DNA of 6,531 nt, taken from NCBI GenBank assembly GCA_004299545.1, contig SCRB01001054.1, positions 1 to 6,531 on the forward strand, in the 5' to 3' direction. The translations under genes were made by a program, and so were the position numbers. The notes beneath the pieces were generated by a model. The model searched no databases, was not told the DNA's origin, and saw only the letters and a program-made list of their open reading frames with translations. The DNA comes from Rhizobiaceae bacterium. GTDB taxonomy: Bacteria > Pseudomonadota > Alphaproteobacteria > Rhizobiales > Rhizobiaceae. Positions 1-6,497 of the stretch are shown here, one piece after another (position 1 is the stretch's first letter; every line of letters begins with the position of its first letter).

Positions 1-2
1 CG

Positions 3-1814
3 CCGTCCTGGGCGATCACGGCTGAAAAATGGCTCGGCCGGGTCGTCGAAATTCCAGCGGCCATCCTTGTCATTGTCGAGGTGATCGTCCTTTTCGCGGG
101 CGTCGTCTCCCGCTATGTCTTCGATCACCCGCTTGTCTGGTCGGATGAACTGGCGTCGCTCTGCTTTCTATGGCTGGGCCTTCTCGGATCGTGTATCGCT
201 CTCCAGCGCGGCGAACATATGCGACTTTCCGTCCTGCCGGAGAGAGTGCGCATCCTCTCGGAAGCGATCGCCACTGTTCTGGCGATCACCTTCCTGCTTC
301 TCATCGTCGGTCCTTCCTGGAAATTCGCGCAAAGCGAGGCCTTCATCACCACGCCCGGCCTCGGAATTTCGGCGGCATGGAGGGCCGCCTCGCTGCCGAT
401 CTGCTCGGTGCTGATGATCCTGATCGCCCTTGCGCGCCTCGCGCGAACAGGAAACGGCAAGGCTATCGCCGTGGCCATCGCGGCGACGATCGTCATGGCG
501 GCGGTGCTTTACCTGCTCAAGCCCGTCTTCGCTGAACTCGGCAACATCAACCTCCTGATCTTCTTCGTCCTGCTGTTGGCCGCGGGCATCTTCGCCGGAG
601 TGCCGATCGCGTTCGCATTCGGTCTCGCGACCTTCTCCTATCTCTCGCTGACGACACGCCTGCCGATGTCCATCGTTGTCAACCGGATGGACGAGGGCAT
701 GTCGCACCTCATCCTCCTCGCCGTGCCGCTTTTCGTGCTTCTCGGCTATCTGATCGAGATGACGGGCATGGCGCGCGCCATGGTCGCCTTCCTTGCCAAC
801 CTCGTCGGCCATGTCAGGGGCGGGTTGAGCTATGTCCTGCTCGGCGCGATTTTGCTCGTGTCAGGCATTTCCGGCGCCAAGGCGGCCGACATGGCTGCGG
901 TGGCGCCGGTGCTTTTTCCCGAAATGAAGGCGCGCGGCGCCAAGCCCGGCGAACTGATCGCGCTTCTGTCGGCCTCCGGCGCGATGTCGGAAACCATTCC
1001 GCCGAGCCTGGTGCTGATAACAGTAGGCTCCGTTACCGGTGTCTCGATCGCCGCGCTTTTCACCGGCGGCCTGCTGCCGGGCGTCGTTCTCGCCCTCGTG
1101 CTCGCCTTCGTCGCCTGGAGGCGTTCGCGGCACGAGGACCTCTCGAAGGTCAAGCGAGCGTCGGCGAAGGAGATCGGCCGCACCTTTCTGATCGCCCTGC
1201 CGGCGCTCATCCTTCCCTTCGTCATCCGCGCCGCCGTCGTCGAGGGCATCACGACTGCGACGGAAGTCTCGACGGTCGGCATCATCTATTCGGTCACTAT
1301 CGGATTCCTGATCTATGGGCAGTTCGACCGCAAAAGGATCATGCCGATGCTGATCGGCACGGCATCTCTTTCCGGCGCCATCCTGTTCATCATCGGGGCT
1401 GCTACCGCGATGGCGTGGGCGTTGACCCAATCGGGCTTCTCGGGTGAACTGGCGAACTTCATGGCGGCGCTCCCCGGCGGCGCTTTCAGCTTCATGGCAA
1501 TGTCGATCGTGGTTTTCGTGGTGCTCGGAAGCGTGCTGGAAGGTATCCCCGCCATCGTGCTTCTGGGGCCACTCCTCTTCCCCATCGCCCAGGTGGTGGG
1601 GGTGAACGAGGTTCACTATGCCATCGTCGCGATCCTTGCGATGGGCATCGGGCTGTTCGCGCCGCCCTTCGGCGTCGGCTATTATACGGCCTGCGCCATC
1701 GGCCGCGTCGATCCGCATGAGGGCATGCGGCCGATCGCCGGCTACCTGCTCGCGCTCCTTATCGGCGTGATCCTTCTCGCGGCGGTGCCGTGGTTCTCGA
1801 TCGGGCTTCTGTGA
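3..1814 (+). CDS. TRAP transporter fused DctQ-DctM permease (5' end outside window)
   Basis: Membrane component of a tripartite ATP-independent periplasmic (TRAP) transporter, which family knowledge says imports carboxylates or related organic anions using a sodium gradient and a periplasmic binding protein. The frame is open to the left edge, so 603 residues are visible and the start is missing. A GTG at 81 is not credible as start because it would cut the first membrane helix (about residues 18-40) in two. Residues 1-145 are DctQ-like, with the conserved W-S-D-E-L at 46-50 and a W-L-G-L-L-G run after it. A hydrophobic helix at about 154-173 bridges to the DctM part (about 182-603). DctM hallmarks are SGISGAKAADMAAV (287-300), FPEM (305-308), SETIPPS (329-335), TGVSIAALF (345-353), and a second half with EGIPAIVLLGP (513-523) and APPFGVGYY (553-561). 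No binding-protein gene is visible; it may lie upstream. Substrate unknown. Family call is firm. Confidence 0.93.
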   Translation, partial: PSWAITAEKWLGRVVEIPAAILVIVEVIVLFAGVVSRYVFDHPLVWSDELASLCFLWLGLLGSCIALQRGEHMRLSVLPERVRILSEAIATVLAITFLLLIVGPSWKFAQSEAFITTPGLGISAAWRAASLPICSVLMILIALARLARTGNGKAIAVAIAATIVMAAVLYLLKPVFAELGNINLLIFFVLLLAAGIFAGVPIAFAFGLATFSYLSLTTRLPMSIVVNRMDEGMSHLILLAVPLFVLLGYLIEMTGMARAMVAFLANLVGHVRGGLSYVLLGAILLVSGISGAKAADMAAVAPVLFPEMKARGAKPGELIALLSASGAMSETIPPSLVLITVGSVTGVSIAALFTGGLLPGVVLALVLAFVAWRRSRHEDLSKVKRASAKEIGRTFLIALPALILPFVIRAAVVEGITTATEVSTVGIIYSVTIGFLIYGQFDRKRIMPMLIGTASLSGAILFIIGAATAMAWALTQSGFSGELANFMAALPGGAFSFMAMSIVVFVVLGSVLEGIPAIVLLGPLLFPIAQVVGVNEVHYAIVAILAMGIGLFAPPFGVGYYTACAIGRVDPHEGMRPIAGYLLALLIGVILLAAVPWFSIGLL

Positions 1815-1821
1815 GGGCTGT

Positions 1822-3333
1822 TCAATCGATGTCGAAGGATACGCCCTGCGCCAGCGGCAGGGCGCTCGAATAATTCACCGTGTTCGTTGCACGGCGCATG
1901 TAGGCCTTCCATGCATCGGAGCCGGATTCGCGGCCGCCACCGGTTTCTTTCTCGCCGCCGAAGGCGCCCCCGATTTCCGCTCCGGACGTTCCGATGTTGA
2001 CGTTGGCGATGCCGCAATCCGAGCCGTCAGGACCGAGGAACCGCTCCGATTCCCTTATGTCGCGCGTGAAGATCGACGAGGAGAGCCCGGCGCCGACGGC
2101 ATTGTGGTCGGCAAGAGCCCGGTCGAAATCGCTGTATTTCATGACATAGAGGATCGGCGCGAAGGTTTCCTCCGTCACCGGCGCGACCTGGCGGGGCATC
2201 TCGACCAGTGCCGGCTTGACGTAATAGGCGTCTGTGTGCGGGGTTTCGACGCGCGCGCCGCCGGTCACGGCGCCACCTTTCTCCCGTGCCGTGCCGAGCG
2301 CCCTTTGCATGCTGTCGAAAGCTGCCTTGTCGATCAGCGGCCCGACAAGCGCGTTCGTTTCGAGCGGATTGCCGACCGAGACGCTTTCATAGGCCCGCTT
2401 CAGGCGCGGAACGAGATCGTCATAGACGCTTTCATGCACGAAAAGACGTCTCAGCGACGTGCAGCGCTGGCCCGCCGTCCCGATCGCGCCGAAGGCGATG
2501 GCGCGCAGCGCCATGTCGAGATCGGCGGAGGGACAGACGATGCCGGCATTGTTGCCGCCGAGTTCCAGTATCGAACGGGCGAAGCGCTTCGCCAGCCTCG
2601 GGCCGACCTCGCGGCCCATGCGCGTCGATCCGGTGGCCGAGACGAGCGCCACCTTTTCATCGTCCACCAGCACTTCGCCAACGGCACGGTCGCCGATCAG
2701 GACCGACAGGAGAGATGCCGGCACATCGCCGAGGCGTTTGGCCGCACGCTCGAAGATCGCCTTGCAGGCGAGCGCCGTCAGCGGCGTCTTCTCCGACGGT
2801 TTCCACACCACGGCATTGCCGCAGACCAGCGCCAGTGCGGTGTTCCACGACCACACAGCGACGGGAAAATTGAACGCTGTGATAACGCCGACGACGCCGA
2901 GGGGATGCCATGTCTCCATCATGCGGTGGCCCGGCCGCTCGGTGGCGATGGTGAGGCCGTATAGTTGACGGGAAAGACCGACGGCGAAATCGCAGATGTC
3001 GATCATCTCCTGCACTTCGCCCTGCCCTTCGGATTCGATCTTGCCCACTTCGATCGACACCAGCCGGCCAAGATCCGCCTTCGCGGCGCGCAATTCCTCG
3101 CCCAGGAGCCGCACGAGTTCTCCCCTCCTCGGAGCAGGAACCATGCGCCAGGCGTTGAAAGCCTGATGCGCGCCGGCGATCACTTCGCGCGCCTTTGCCG
3201 CGGGAATCGTCGTCAGATCCGCAGTTCTCTCACCGGTGACGGGGCTGAAGACCGGCATGTCGCCACCGGAAAGCAGTTCCGCCTTCACGCCGAGCCTCTC
3301 GAGCAGTGACGCGGTTTCTTTTCTGATATCCAT
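1822..3333 (-). CDS. amaB: ALDH7-type aldehyde dehydrogenase, probable L-piperidine-6-carboxylate / alpha-aminoadipate semialdehyde dehydrogenase
   Basis: A 503-residue NAD(P)-dependent dehydrogenase, full length for the family. By family knowledge it oxidises alpha-aminoadipate semialdehyde (in equilibrium with piperidine-6-carboxylate) to alpha-aminoadipate in lysine or pipecolate catabolism, in the cytoplasm. Visible landmarks: FNFP with N155, WKPSEKTP with K178, the cofactor loop TGSTR (234-238), general base E257 in LELGGNNA, nucleophile C291 in GQRCTSLRR, and E389/F391 in TEETFAPI. The C-terminal run GGAFGGEKETGGGRES (455-470) followed by GSDAWKAYMRR (471-481) is near identical to what I recall of human ALDH7A1. 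GEVQE (105-109) and the arginine just before the catalytic cysteine also match that class and are thought to help hold the aminoadipate end. The ATG at 3333 is supported by an AGAGGA site 7 bases upstream. It converges on the TRAP permease gene, so the two are not co-transcribed. Family is near certain; the exact substrate is inferred from the class. Confidence 0.88.
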   Translation of the reverse strand: MDIRKETASLLERLGVKAELLSGGDMPVFSPVTGERTADLTTIPAAKAREVIAGAHQAFNAWRMVPAPRRGELVRLLGEELRAAKADLGRLVSIEVGKIESEGQGEVQEMIDICDFAVGLSRQLYGLTIATERPGHRMMETWHPLGVVGVITAFNFPVAVWSWNTALALVCGNAVVWKPSEKTPLTALACKAIFERAAKRLGDVPASLLSVLIGDRAVGEVLVDDEKVALVSATGSTRMGREVGPRLAKRFARSILELGGNNAGIVCPSADLDMALRAIAFGAIGTAGQRCTSLRRLFVHESVYDDLVPRLKRAYESVSVGNPLETNALVGPLIDKAAFDSMQRALGTAREKGGAVTGGARVETPHTDAYYVKPALVEMPRQVAPVTEETFAPILYVMKYSDFDRALADHNAVGAGLSSSIFTRDIRESERFLGPDGSDCGIANVNIGTSGAEIGGAFGGEKETGGGRESGSDAWKAYMRRATNTVNYSSALPLAQGVSFDID

Positions 3334-3340
3334 GTCGAAT

Positions 3341-3346
3341 TCCTCT
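3341..3346 (-). promoter_or_regulatory. Ribosome binding site of the ALDH7-type gene
   Basis: AGAGGA on the minus strand lies 7 bases before the ATG at 3333. This fixes the start codon of the dehydrogenase. Confidence 0.75.
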
Positions 3347-3374
3347 GCCGTTCCGACGCCTGCGACGGGGATCT

Positions 3375-3403
3375 CTTATCCCGGCCGAACAATAACCGGT
3401 CAA
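3375..3403 (-). promoter_or_regulatory. Candidate sigma-70-type promoter for the ALDH7-type gene
   Basis: On the minus strand TTGACC (3398-3403, 5 of 6 bases of the -35 consensus) is followed after exactly 17 bases by GATAAG (3375-3380, 4 of 6 of the -10 consensus). A start about 7 bases on would give a leader of roughly 35 bases ending in the AGAGGA site. The left end of the inverted-repeat cluster begins about 15 bases upstream of the -35 box, where an activator or operator could sit. Assignment is by pattern only. Confidence 0.4.
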
Positions 3404-3417
3404 TGCAAGGCCGCAAG

Positions 3418-3496
3418 GCTAGTGGTTTGATTCAGACATTTGCATCCGGCTGATGCAACGCGCTCAAGCAAATGTCTGAAACGAGAAACCACTAGC
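3418..3496. repeat. Large two-part palindrome within the intergenic repeat
   Basis: Two perfect arms on each side: GCTAGTGGTTT (3418-3428) pairs with 3486-3496, and TTCAGACATTTGC (3431-3443) pairs with 3468-3480. They are offset only by an internal loop of 2 bases against 5. Together 24 base pairs are possible. In the centre TTGCATC (3440-3446) and GATGCAA (3452-3458) form a second 7-bp hairpin with a 5-base loop, sharing bases 3440-3443 with the longer stem. No T-run follows on either strand, so it is not a classical intrinsic terminator. Confidence 0.8.
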
Positions 3497-3586
3497 AACC
3501 ATATGATTCTATTAGAGCTTTTAATTTAGCATTTGAAACAAAGCTCGATGCAGACCGGGATTCAAATGTCAAATTCGCTCCACTAG
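3419..3586. repeat. Composite inverted-repeat element with CTAGTGG ends (MITE-like or intergenic mosaic repeat)
   Basis: A 168-base stretch bounded by CTAGTGG (3419-3425) and its complement CCACTAG (3580-3586). The outer 29 bases on each side (3419-3447 and the complement of 3558-3586) match at 22 of 29 positions without gaps; the best part is GACATTTG followed by A/C and ATCC. A third copy of the same box lies inside as AAACCACTAGC at 3486-3496. No open reading frame of note fills it, and bases 3501-3540 contain only 9 G/C, far below the flanks. It sits between the end of the spoVR operon and the promoter region of the dehydrogenase. This size, palindromic build and AT-rich core fit a non-coding dispersed repeat of the kind common between genes in rhizobia (for example RIME-type elements); membership in a named family is not shown. 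AGG occurs just outside both ends (3416-3418, 3587-3589), too short to claim a target duplication. Confidence 0.6.
3530..3568. repeat. Short inverted repeat, right half of the intergenic element
   Basis: CATTTGAA (3530-3537) and TTCAAATG (3561-3568) are perfect 8-base inverted copies with 23 bases between them. Read on the minus strand from 3586, this part resembles a diverged copy of the left element (CTAGTGG, GACATTTG, ATCC, GG, CTG, TGCA in the same order). There is no T-run after the stem on either strand. Confidence 0.5.
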
Positions 3587-3601
3587 AGGAACGAGAGGAC
3601 A

Positions 3602-5158
3602 TTATTCCTCTTCCGCCGAAACCTCATAAAGCGTCGTGTTCGACTGCGCGTCGACGCCGACAAGGCTGACATCATAGCCCCACAGCCGCCTCACATCGCG
3701 CAGCGTGGCATTGCGTGCTTCCTCCGAAAGCAGCACGCCGTCATGGACCGCGTGCTGCAGGCGCAGTTTGCGGTCGCCCATGAGATCGACGTCCACCACC
3801 TGGATGTCCGGCTGGTTCGCGCCGACATCCAGGCTGTGGGCAAGCGCCGAACGGACCTTCTCATAGCCCCGTTCGTCGTGGATGGCAGAGACCTTGTACT
3901 CGCTTTCCGCAGCGTCGTCGGCGAGGATGAAGAGGTGCATCTTACGGATCAGGCTGGGACTCAGATATTGCAGGATGAAGGATTCATCGCGATGGTTTGC
4001 CCAGGCGTCGCACAGGGTCTTCATCCAGTCGCCGTTTCCCGCCATGCCTGGAAACCAGTCCCTGTCCTCGGCGGTCGGGTCCGTCGAGATGCGCTGGATA
4101 TCCTGCATCATCGCAAAGCCCAGCGCGTAGGGGTTTATGGAACCATAGCGCGGATCATCGAAGTCCGGCTGAAAGACCACGTTGGAGTGGCTTTGCAGGA
4201 TCTCCAGCATCGTGCCTTCGCTGACGCGGCCCCGATCAAACAGCATGTTCATGATCGTGTAGTGGACGAAGGTCGCGCACCCTTCGTTCATCACCTTGGT
4301 CTGCCGCTGAGGATAGAAATATTGCGCGATGACGCGCACGATCCGCAGGATCTCGCGTTCCCACGCTTTCAGGACCGGGCTATGCTTTTCGAGGAAATAG
4401 AGCAGGTTCTCCTCCGGAAGCTTGAGTTCCCGCTTGCGCTCCAGAACGTCCTGCCCCGTCTCCTCATAAGAGGCCACATCCTTCTTTTCGGGTAACGTGC
4501 GCCACAGATCGCTGAAGGAACGCTCCTCGTATTCCTGCCTTTCGCGGGTGCGCTCACGCTCCCTCTCGGAAGACAGTTTCGGCGTCCTGCGATAGCGGAA
4601 AACACCGTGATCCATGATCGCGTGGGCGGCGTCCAAGACCGATTCCACCGCCGACAGACCGTATTTCTCCTCACAGCGGGCGATGTAGTTCTTGGCGAAT
4701 TCCATATAGTCCAATATGGCGCTCGCATCGGTCCACTGGCGGAACAGGTAGTTGTTCTTGAAGAAATGGTTATGGCCGAAGGCGGCGTGCGCTGTCACCA
4801 GCGCCTGCATCGCCATGGTGTTCTCTTCCATGAGGTAGACGATGCAGGGGTTCGAATTGATGACCAGTTCATAGGCAAGCCCGCGCCGGCCCTTGCGGTA
4901 TTGCAGTTCTTCGTGGACGAAATGCTTGCCGAAGGACCAGTGCCGGTACATCAGCGGCATGCCGATCGAGGCATAGGCATCGAGCATCTGCTCGGAGGAG
5001 ATGATCTCCATCTGGTTCGGATAGACGTCGAGATTCAAGTCGCCAATCGCCACTTCCTCAATCGCGTCATAGGTGCGCGACAGCGTCTCGAAGTTCCAGT
5101 CGGAGCTTTCAAACAGAAGTTTCGAGCCGCCGGCGTGACTGCGGGACTGGGCAACCAT
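3602..5158 (-). CDS. spoVR: SpoVR family protein (YcgB-like)
   Basis: A 518-residue SpoVR/YcgB protein, usual length for the family. The name comes from Bacillus, where SpoVR affects spore cortex formation; in Gram-negative bacteria it travels with prkA and yeaH and its activity is unproven. No signal peptide or membrane helix is seen, so it is probably cytoplasmic. Family-like stretches: DWNFE (20-24), YPNQMEIISSEQMLDAY (46-62), HWSFGKHFVHEEL (73-85), ELVINSNPCIVYLMEEN (97-113), HAAFGHNHFFKNN (124-136), MDHGVFRYRR (182-191), MNEGCATFVHY (290-300), NPYALGFAM (342-350). The many His and Glu in these blocks (H73, H79, H82, H124, H129, H131, E292, H299) could bind a metal; that is inference. Residues 197-213 are a run of Glu/Arg, probably an exposed helix. 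The ATG at 5158 overlaps the yeaH stop as TGATG and has GAAAGG 6 bases upstream. The same frame is open to an ATG at 5290, but the extra 44 residues lie inside yeaH and look unlike the family. Confidence 0.93.
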   Translation of the reverse strand: MVAQSRSHAGGSKLLFESSDWNFETLSRTYDAIEEVAIGDLNLDVYPNQMEIISSEQMLDAYASIGMPLMYRHWSFGKHFVHEELQYRKGRRGLAYELVINSNPCIVYLMEENTMAMQALVTAHAAFGHNHFFKNNYLFRQWTDASAILDYMEFAKNYIARCEEKYGLSAVESVLDAAHAIMDHGVFRYRRTPKLSSERERERTRERQEYEERSFSDLWRTLPEKKDVASYEETGQDVLERKRELKLPEENLLYFLEKHSPVLKAWEREILRIVRVIAQYFYPQRQTKVMNEGCATFVHYTIMNMLFDRGRVSEGTMLEILQSHSNVVFQPDFDDPRYGSINPYALGFAMMQDIQRISTDPTAEDRDWFPGMAGNGDWMKTLCDAWANHRDESFILQYLSPSLIRKMHLFILADDAAESEYKVSAIHDERGYEKVRSALAHSLDVGANQPDIQVVDVDLMGDRKLRLQHAVHDGVLLSEEARNATLRDVRRLWGYDVSLVGVDAQSNTTLYEVSAEEE

Positions 5159-6474
5159 CACGAGCCTTTCTGAGGCGCGGACTGTTTCGCGAAAAGTTGA
5201 TGAAAGACGGGATAGATGTCGGCCGGTCCCGCGATCCGCGTCATCTGGAAGTTCTGCCAGCGCTCCGTCACCATCCGGTAGGCGCGCCACAGGGATGTGC
5301 CGTTGTCCGTCGCCCGGAAGATATCGCTCTCGCGTTCATCGATGATCTCGACATAGGCATAATACTGGCAAAGCTTCATGATTTCCTGGTCGAGCATCGC
5401 AACGCAGTGGCGTGAATCCTCGCTCATATTGTCGCCATCGGACGCCTGGGCGGCATAGATGTTCCATTCGCTGCTCGGATAACGTTCGCGGATGACACGC
5501 AGCATTTCCTCCAGCGCCGTCGAAACGATCGTGCCGCCACTTTGCGTCGAATAGAAGAAGGTCTCCTCGTCGACTTCCTGCGCTTCGTGCGTATGGCGGA
5601 TGAAGACGACGTCGGTTCGTTCATAGCGACGCTTCAGGAAGAGATGCAGGAGCACAAAAAAACGCTTGGCGAGATCCTTCTCCCGCTCGCCCATGGAACC
5701 GGAAACATCCATAAGGCAGAACATGACCGCGTTCGCATTCGGCAGCGGCTGCTGCTCGAAGCGGTTGAAGCGGATATCGAGCGGGTCGACATAGGAAATG
5801 ACGCGGCGCCTGCGGTTGAGCCTGTCCAGTTCCTCCTTCAGTTTCTCCAGCCGTTCCTTCGCCTTGCCGTCGCCTGGTTCGCGCTCCAGCAGGGCGATCT
5901 CCTCTTCCAGCGTCTCGACCTCGCGCCGGCTCGGGCGCCGAAGCGCGATGCGGCGGCCGAAGCTGTTACGCATGGTGCGGCCGATATTGATATTGGTGGG
6001 GGCGCCGGAGATCGCATAGCCGGCACGGCGCGGCTTGAAGGAGATCACCTCCTTCAGGTTGAGCTTCACCAGATCGGGAAGTTCCAGATCCTCGAAGAAG
6101 AGGTCCAGAACCTCCTCGCGCGACAGGACGAAACGGAAATCGTCCTCCGCTTCGCCGCTGTCCGACGGATCGGAGGGCGATCCGCCGGCACCGCCCTGCG
6201 GCTTGCGAATACGGTCTCCGGTGATGAACTCCTTGTTGCCGGGCAGGACGTGTTCGCGCTGGCCGGTGGCGTGATCGTGCTGGAAACGCGGCTCGGCCGT
6301 TCCGTTGACGGGGATCGGAACCGTCTGGTCCCTATCCACGTCGGTAATCTTGCCGCTCCTGACCCGATCGTTGATGATCCGCTTCAGTTCGCCCCGCGCC
6401 CGCTTGAGAAAGCGTTGGCGATTGCTCAGGCTCTTGTCCTTGGGATTGAGCCTTCGATCGATATAGTTCGGCAC
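5158..6474 (-). CDS. yeaH: YeaH/DUF444 family protein with von Willebrand A domain
   Basis: A 438-residue DUF444 protein, close in length to E. coli YeaH and similar along most of its length. The N-terminus (YIDRRLNPKDKSLSNRQRFL, 4-23) is the family signature. A Gly/Ser/Asp-rich flexible stretch follows at about 93-112, a charged helical segment at about 184-224, then a von Willebrand A-like domain from about 248. Its metal-ion-dependent adhesion site is intact: D256-V-S258-G-S260, T315 in GGTIVSTA, and D346 in ASDGDN (344-349). VWA domains of this kind usually mediate metal-dependent protein contacts; the partner is unknown, with PrkA or SpoVR the obvious candidates from gene order. The start is GTG at 6474, chosen because GAAAGG lies 6 bases upstream and the family signature begins at once. 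It starts 23 bases after the stop of the upstream gene and overlaps spoVR by one base, so the genes form an operon and spoVR translation is probably coupled. Confidence 0.93.
   Translation of the reverse strand: MPNYIDRRLNPKDKSLSNRQRFLKRARGELKRIINDRVRSGKITDVDRDQTVPIPVNGTAEPRFQHDHATGQREHVLPGNKEFITGDRIRKPQGGAGGSPSDPSDSGEAEDDFRFVLSREEVLDLFFEDLELPDLVKLNLKEVISFKPRRAGYAISGAPTNINIGRTMRNSFGRRIALRRPSRREVETLEEEIALLEREPGDGKAKERLEKLKEELDRLNRRRRVISYVDPLDIRFNRFEQQPLPNANAVMFCLMDVSGSMGEREKDLAKRFFVLLHLFLKRRYERTDVVFIRHTHEAQEVDEETFFYSTQSGGTIVSTALEEMLRVIRERYPSSEWNIYAAQASDGDNMSEDSRHCVAMLDQEIMKLCQYYAYVEIIDERESDIFRATDNGTSLWRAYRMVTERWQNFQMTRIAGPADIYPVFHQLFAKQSAPQKGS
5165..5170 (-). promoter_or_regulatory. Ribosome binding site of spoVR inside yeaH
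   Basis: GAAAGG on the minus strand, 6 bases before the ATG at 5158, within the last codons of yeaH. It decides in favour of the 518-residue SpoVR start over the ATG at 5290. Confidence 0.7.
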
Positions 6475-6480
6475 GATCTA

Positions 6481-6486
6481 CCTTTC
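6481..6486 (-). promoter_or_regulatory. Ribosome binding site of yeaH
   Basis: GAAAGG on the minus strand, 6 bases before the GTG at 6474. Sequence and spacing equal those of the spoVR site, and this supports the GTG start. Confidence 0.7.
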
Positions 6487-6497
6487 GGCAGCAGCCA

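Noticed and set aside
81..83. GTG as start of the TRAP permease
   Set aside because: The same frame is open to the left edge and encodes TRAP-like sequence before it. Starting here would cut the first membrane helix in half.
861..1718. 285-residue open frame on the minus strand
   Set aside because: It is antisense to the TRAP permease gene and rich in Arg, Asp, Gly and His, typical of a shadow of GC-rich coding DNA, with no recognisable domain.
1795..1832. Possible bidirectional terminator between the TRAP permease and dehydrogenase genes
   Set aside because: Only a weak TCGAT/ATCGA pairing is present and there are no flanking T/A runs.
2104..2964. 286-residue open frame on the plus strand
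   Set aside because: It is antisense to the ALDH7-type gene, whose reading is complete and motif-supported. The composition is that of a shadow frame.
3530..3568. CATTTGAA/TTCAAATG stem as a terminator of the spoVR operon
   Set aside because: The stem is AT-rich with a 23-base loop and is not followed by a T-run on the minus strand. It is better explained as part of the repeat element.
3743..4495. 250-residue open frame on the plus strand
   Set aside because: It is antisense to spoVR, with no domain recognised and no separate promoter or ribosome site.
5159..5290. Longer SpoVR starting at the ATG at 5290
   Set aside because: The added 44 residues lie entirely within yeaH, are low-complexity and unlike the family. 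The ATG at 5158 has a good ribosome site and a TGATG junction.
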